Assembly (NCBI GenBank): GCA_004555245.1
Contig: SFIS01000093.1
Coordinates: forward strand, 1 to 6,709
Length of the DNA: 6,709 bases
Source: Bacteroidales bacterium
GTDB taxonomy: Bacteria; Bacteroidota; Bacteroidia; Bacteroidales; Bacteroidaceae
Direction: 5' to 3'
A program made the translations under genes and the position numbers. The notes beneath the pieces were generated by a model. It had not been told where the DNA came from. It worked only from the letters and a program-made list of their open reading frames with translations, and did no database searches. Shown in pieces: positions 5,424 through 6,709 of this stretch. Each line of letters opens with the position of its first letter. Within the stretch, counting starts at the first letter, position 1.

Positions 5424-5900
5424 TCACTTTATGTTTATCAGATTATAGCTTATTCCGATGCCGATGTAAGGCGAGAAGCCGTTACGTCCGTAGCCATAGC
5501 TACCTTGCAGTCCTATGCTAATTCGGCTCGGCTTAGTGTAATGCGTGATTGTCTTCGTCTCATAGACCTTTTGGCGGTAGACCTCTATGCTGTCAAGGCA
5601 CGGGTTGATGCCCGACACAACCGCCGTGTATGTGCTGTCGTCAGAATACGTCTTGCGCTCGACGGGCAGACTGACGAGGACGCTGTCCGTCCGTGTCTCT
5701 ATGACAGGGAGGAGGAGCGTGTCATGGCGTGCGATGACAGTCTTGATAGGTACAGGGCGAATACTCCGTATGGTGTCCGTCACAGTGTCTCTAACGACGA
5801 CAATACGCACTGATGCGTTCTCCACTGCCGACTGTCTGCCAGCCAAGAAAGACGCAATCAGTGCGAAGAATATAATCACTATGAGAAGAAAAGTCTTCAT
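5424..5900 (-). CDS. DUF6808-like membrane-anchored phage protein, spanin candidate
   Basis: This 158-residue protein has an N-terminal hydrophobic segment (residues 3-20) followed by GRQ, consistent with a signal anchor. A beta-prone Thr/Val/Arg-rich middle follows (VRIVVVRDTVTDTIR at 31-45), then VVSGINPCLDSIEVY (94-108), and a glycine/tyrosine-rich C-terminus ending in SPYIGIGISYNL (143-154). This resembles the DUF6808 group common in Bacteroidales prophages. Function is not established. No lipobox cysteine follows the hydrophobic segment (the only Cys is C101). The place between holin and endolysin is where spanin or other lysis accessory genes often lie, and the outer-membrane-like beta C-terminus would fit an envelope-bridging role. 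That is inference. It is separated from its neighbours by 2 nt and 1 nt. Confidence 0.8.
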   Translation of the reverse strand: MKTFLLIVIIFFALIASFLAGRQSAVENASVRIVVVRDTVTDTIRSIRPVPIKTVIARHDTLLLPVIETRTDSVLVSLPVERKTYSDDSTYTAVVSGINPCLDSIEVYRQKVYETKTITHYTKPSRISIGLQGSYGYGRNGFSPYIGIGISYNLINIK

Positions 5901-5902
5901 AC

Positions 5903-6448
5903 TTATTGTTCTTTAGACGCTGAGTTTAGTCCCTCCTCTATGGCCTCTCCGAGGTCTGGCGACTTACGTTTGGCGAGTGTTATTGCCGTAGTGCGCAAAA
6001 AAGCCCCAAGTGTCCGCTGTTTGAGCTCATAGCCATGCAGATAGAGAAAATGACTTATGATGCTCTTAATCTCACAGAACATGACAACAGCCGTTGCCCC
6101 AACTACGGCATACACGAAATCAACACCGATAGGCTGGAGAAGAGCCATGCCGAAGACCGCACCGACACACAGCCATAGGAGGTAGTCGATGAGCTTGTTG
6201 ACAGTCCTACGGATAGCCCGTGATGTACGCCACTTGTATTCGTTCTGATGCACAGTGTCATTGCTCTCCTTTGCTATCTGATAACGCTTAGAAGCCTCAC
6301 TTCTACCGTACCAAAAATCGGCGAGGACAACGAGGAGGATAAACAACACCATCCAGCGGCACTCGGAGACGACGACAAACAGCTCCGTGCTTGTCAGCCA
6401 CAGCGTCCCAGTCCGTGTCCCTGTATTCATGACAATATCCTTAGTCAT
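5903..6448 (-). CDS. Phage holin-family membrane protein
   Basis: This 181-residue protein has three probable membrane segments (about 32-47, 88-105 and 110-126) separated by a basic, polar loop (48-85). Its tail is charged and cytoplasm-like (about 138-181). The ADFWYGRSEASKR stretch (43-55) and the TSRAIRRTVNKLIDYLLW stretch (75-92) resemble Bacteroidales phage holins, which permeabilise the inner membrane and time endolysin release. It overlaps the upstream gene by 4 nt (ATGA). AAAGGAGG lies 10 nt before the ATG, a stronger Shine-Dalgarno-like sequence than elsewhere in the window, though it also codes for the end of the upstream protein. A second ATG at residue 7 could give a shorter form. 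The assignment rests on topology, pattern and position next to the endolysin. Confidence 0.82.
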   Translation of the reverse strand: MTKDIVMNTGTRTGTLWLTSTELFVVVSECRWMVLFILLVVLADFWYGRSEASKRYQIAKESNDTVHQNEYKWRTSRAIRRTVNKLIDYLLWLCVGAVFGMALLQPIGVDFVYAVVGATAVVMFCEIKSIISHFLYLHGYELKQRTLGAFLRTTAITLAKRKSPDLGEAIEEGLNSASKEQ

Positions 6449-6708
6449 CCTCCTATTGCCTCCTTTATTGCCGTGCGGACAACGTAGGAACGGAATAGCC
6501 CGTCAGCCGCATCTGACAGGAGCTTGCGCTCTTCATCGGTTATCTCCAGTCCCTCACTCGCCGAGGAGAAATACACCCTCTTGCCGAGCTCAGAGCCTGC
6601 AAGGTCTTGTGACTGATAGTAGAGATAGTTTCCTATCTGTTTTCTGAGGTCGAGTGTCTCCTGCTGCTCGATGCCTTGAATCTTTATCGCTGCAAAGTTT
6701 ACTTTCAT
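6445..6708 (-). CDS. Small hypothetical phage protein upstream of holin
   Basis: This 87-residue protein has no recognised domain. It begins MKVNFAAIKIQGIEQQETLD, followed by a probable helical region (LRKQIGNYLYYQ, 21-32), then an acidic helix (ITDEERKLLSDAADG, 56-70) and a basic helical tail (LFRSYVVRTAIKEAIGG, 71-87). Similar small proteins occur just before holin genes in Bacteroidales prophages, but I know of no assigned function. Its stop codon overlaps the holin ATG, so the two are probably translationally coupled. The ATG at 6708 is one base from the window edge, so an upstream start cannot be excluded. Confidence 0.75.
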   Translation of the reverse strand: MKVNFAAIKIQGIEQQETLDLRKQIGNYLYYQSQDLAGSELGKRVYFSSASEGLEITDEERKLLSDAADGLFRSYVVRTAIKEAIGG

Positions 6709-6709
6709 A

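Noticed and set aside
5331..5813. Plus-strand open frame of 160 codons opposite the endolysin and DUF6808-like genes
   Set aside because: It spans the antisense of two well-supported genes and shows no domain or start-region support.

Overview
The window looks like the late region of a Bacteroidales-type (Bacteroides/Prevotella-like) prophage or phage. This rests on recognisable families: a DUF4376-like protein, a DUF6808-like protein, a Bacteroidales-style holin and GH19 endolysin, and a tail-fibre N-terminus. Start regions are AT-rich and mostly lack a clear Shine-Dalgarno, which fits the same group. All real genes lie on the minus strand, so the transcription order runs from high to low coordinates. 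The long plus-strand reading frames are antisense shadows.

Layout in transcription order. A tight lysis block comes first: a small hypothetical gene (6708-6445), a holin-like membrane protein (6448-5903, ATGA overlap), a DUF6808-like membrane-anchored protein (5900-5424) and a GH19 endolysin (5422-4859). The joins after the holin leave only 1-2 nt. Then, 23 nt later, comes an 854-residue tail-fibre or receptor-binding protein (4835-2271). It has a conserved anchor-like N-terminus, 30 consecutive RxxxExx-type heptads, an alanine-rich segment, two related beta-sandwich-like domains and a C-terminal C-type-lectin-like domain.

The main finding is a complete diversity-generating retroelement (DGR). 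The last codons of the tail fibre lie in a variable repeat (VR, 2285-2384). Downstream follow an Avd-like accessory gene (2136-1678), a 100-nt template repeat (TR, 1521-1620) and a DGR-type reverse transcriptase (1452-304). TR and VR align without gaps at 86/100 positions, and 13 of the 14 mismatches fall at template-strand adenines, the hallmark of adenine-directed mutagenic retrohoming. A DUF4376-like gene, probably a tail-fibre-assembly or chaperone-type protein, starts inside the end of the RT gene and runs off the left edge.

Working model (inference): RT and Avd copy the TR RNA with errors at adenines, the cDNA replaces the VR, and the tip of the tail fibre is re-sculpted so the phage can change receptor. 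The lysis block is co-directional and probably co-expressed late. Gene-poor stretches are short: 2137-2270 (134 nt, with a perfect 9-bp hairpin and a pair of 13-nt repeats) and 1453-1677 (225 nt, TR plus structured flanks). I saw no tRNA, rRNA, CRISPR array, insertion sequence, integrase or convincing promoter.
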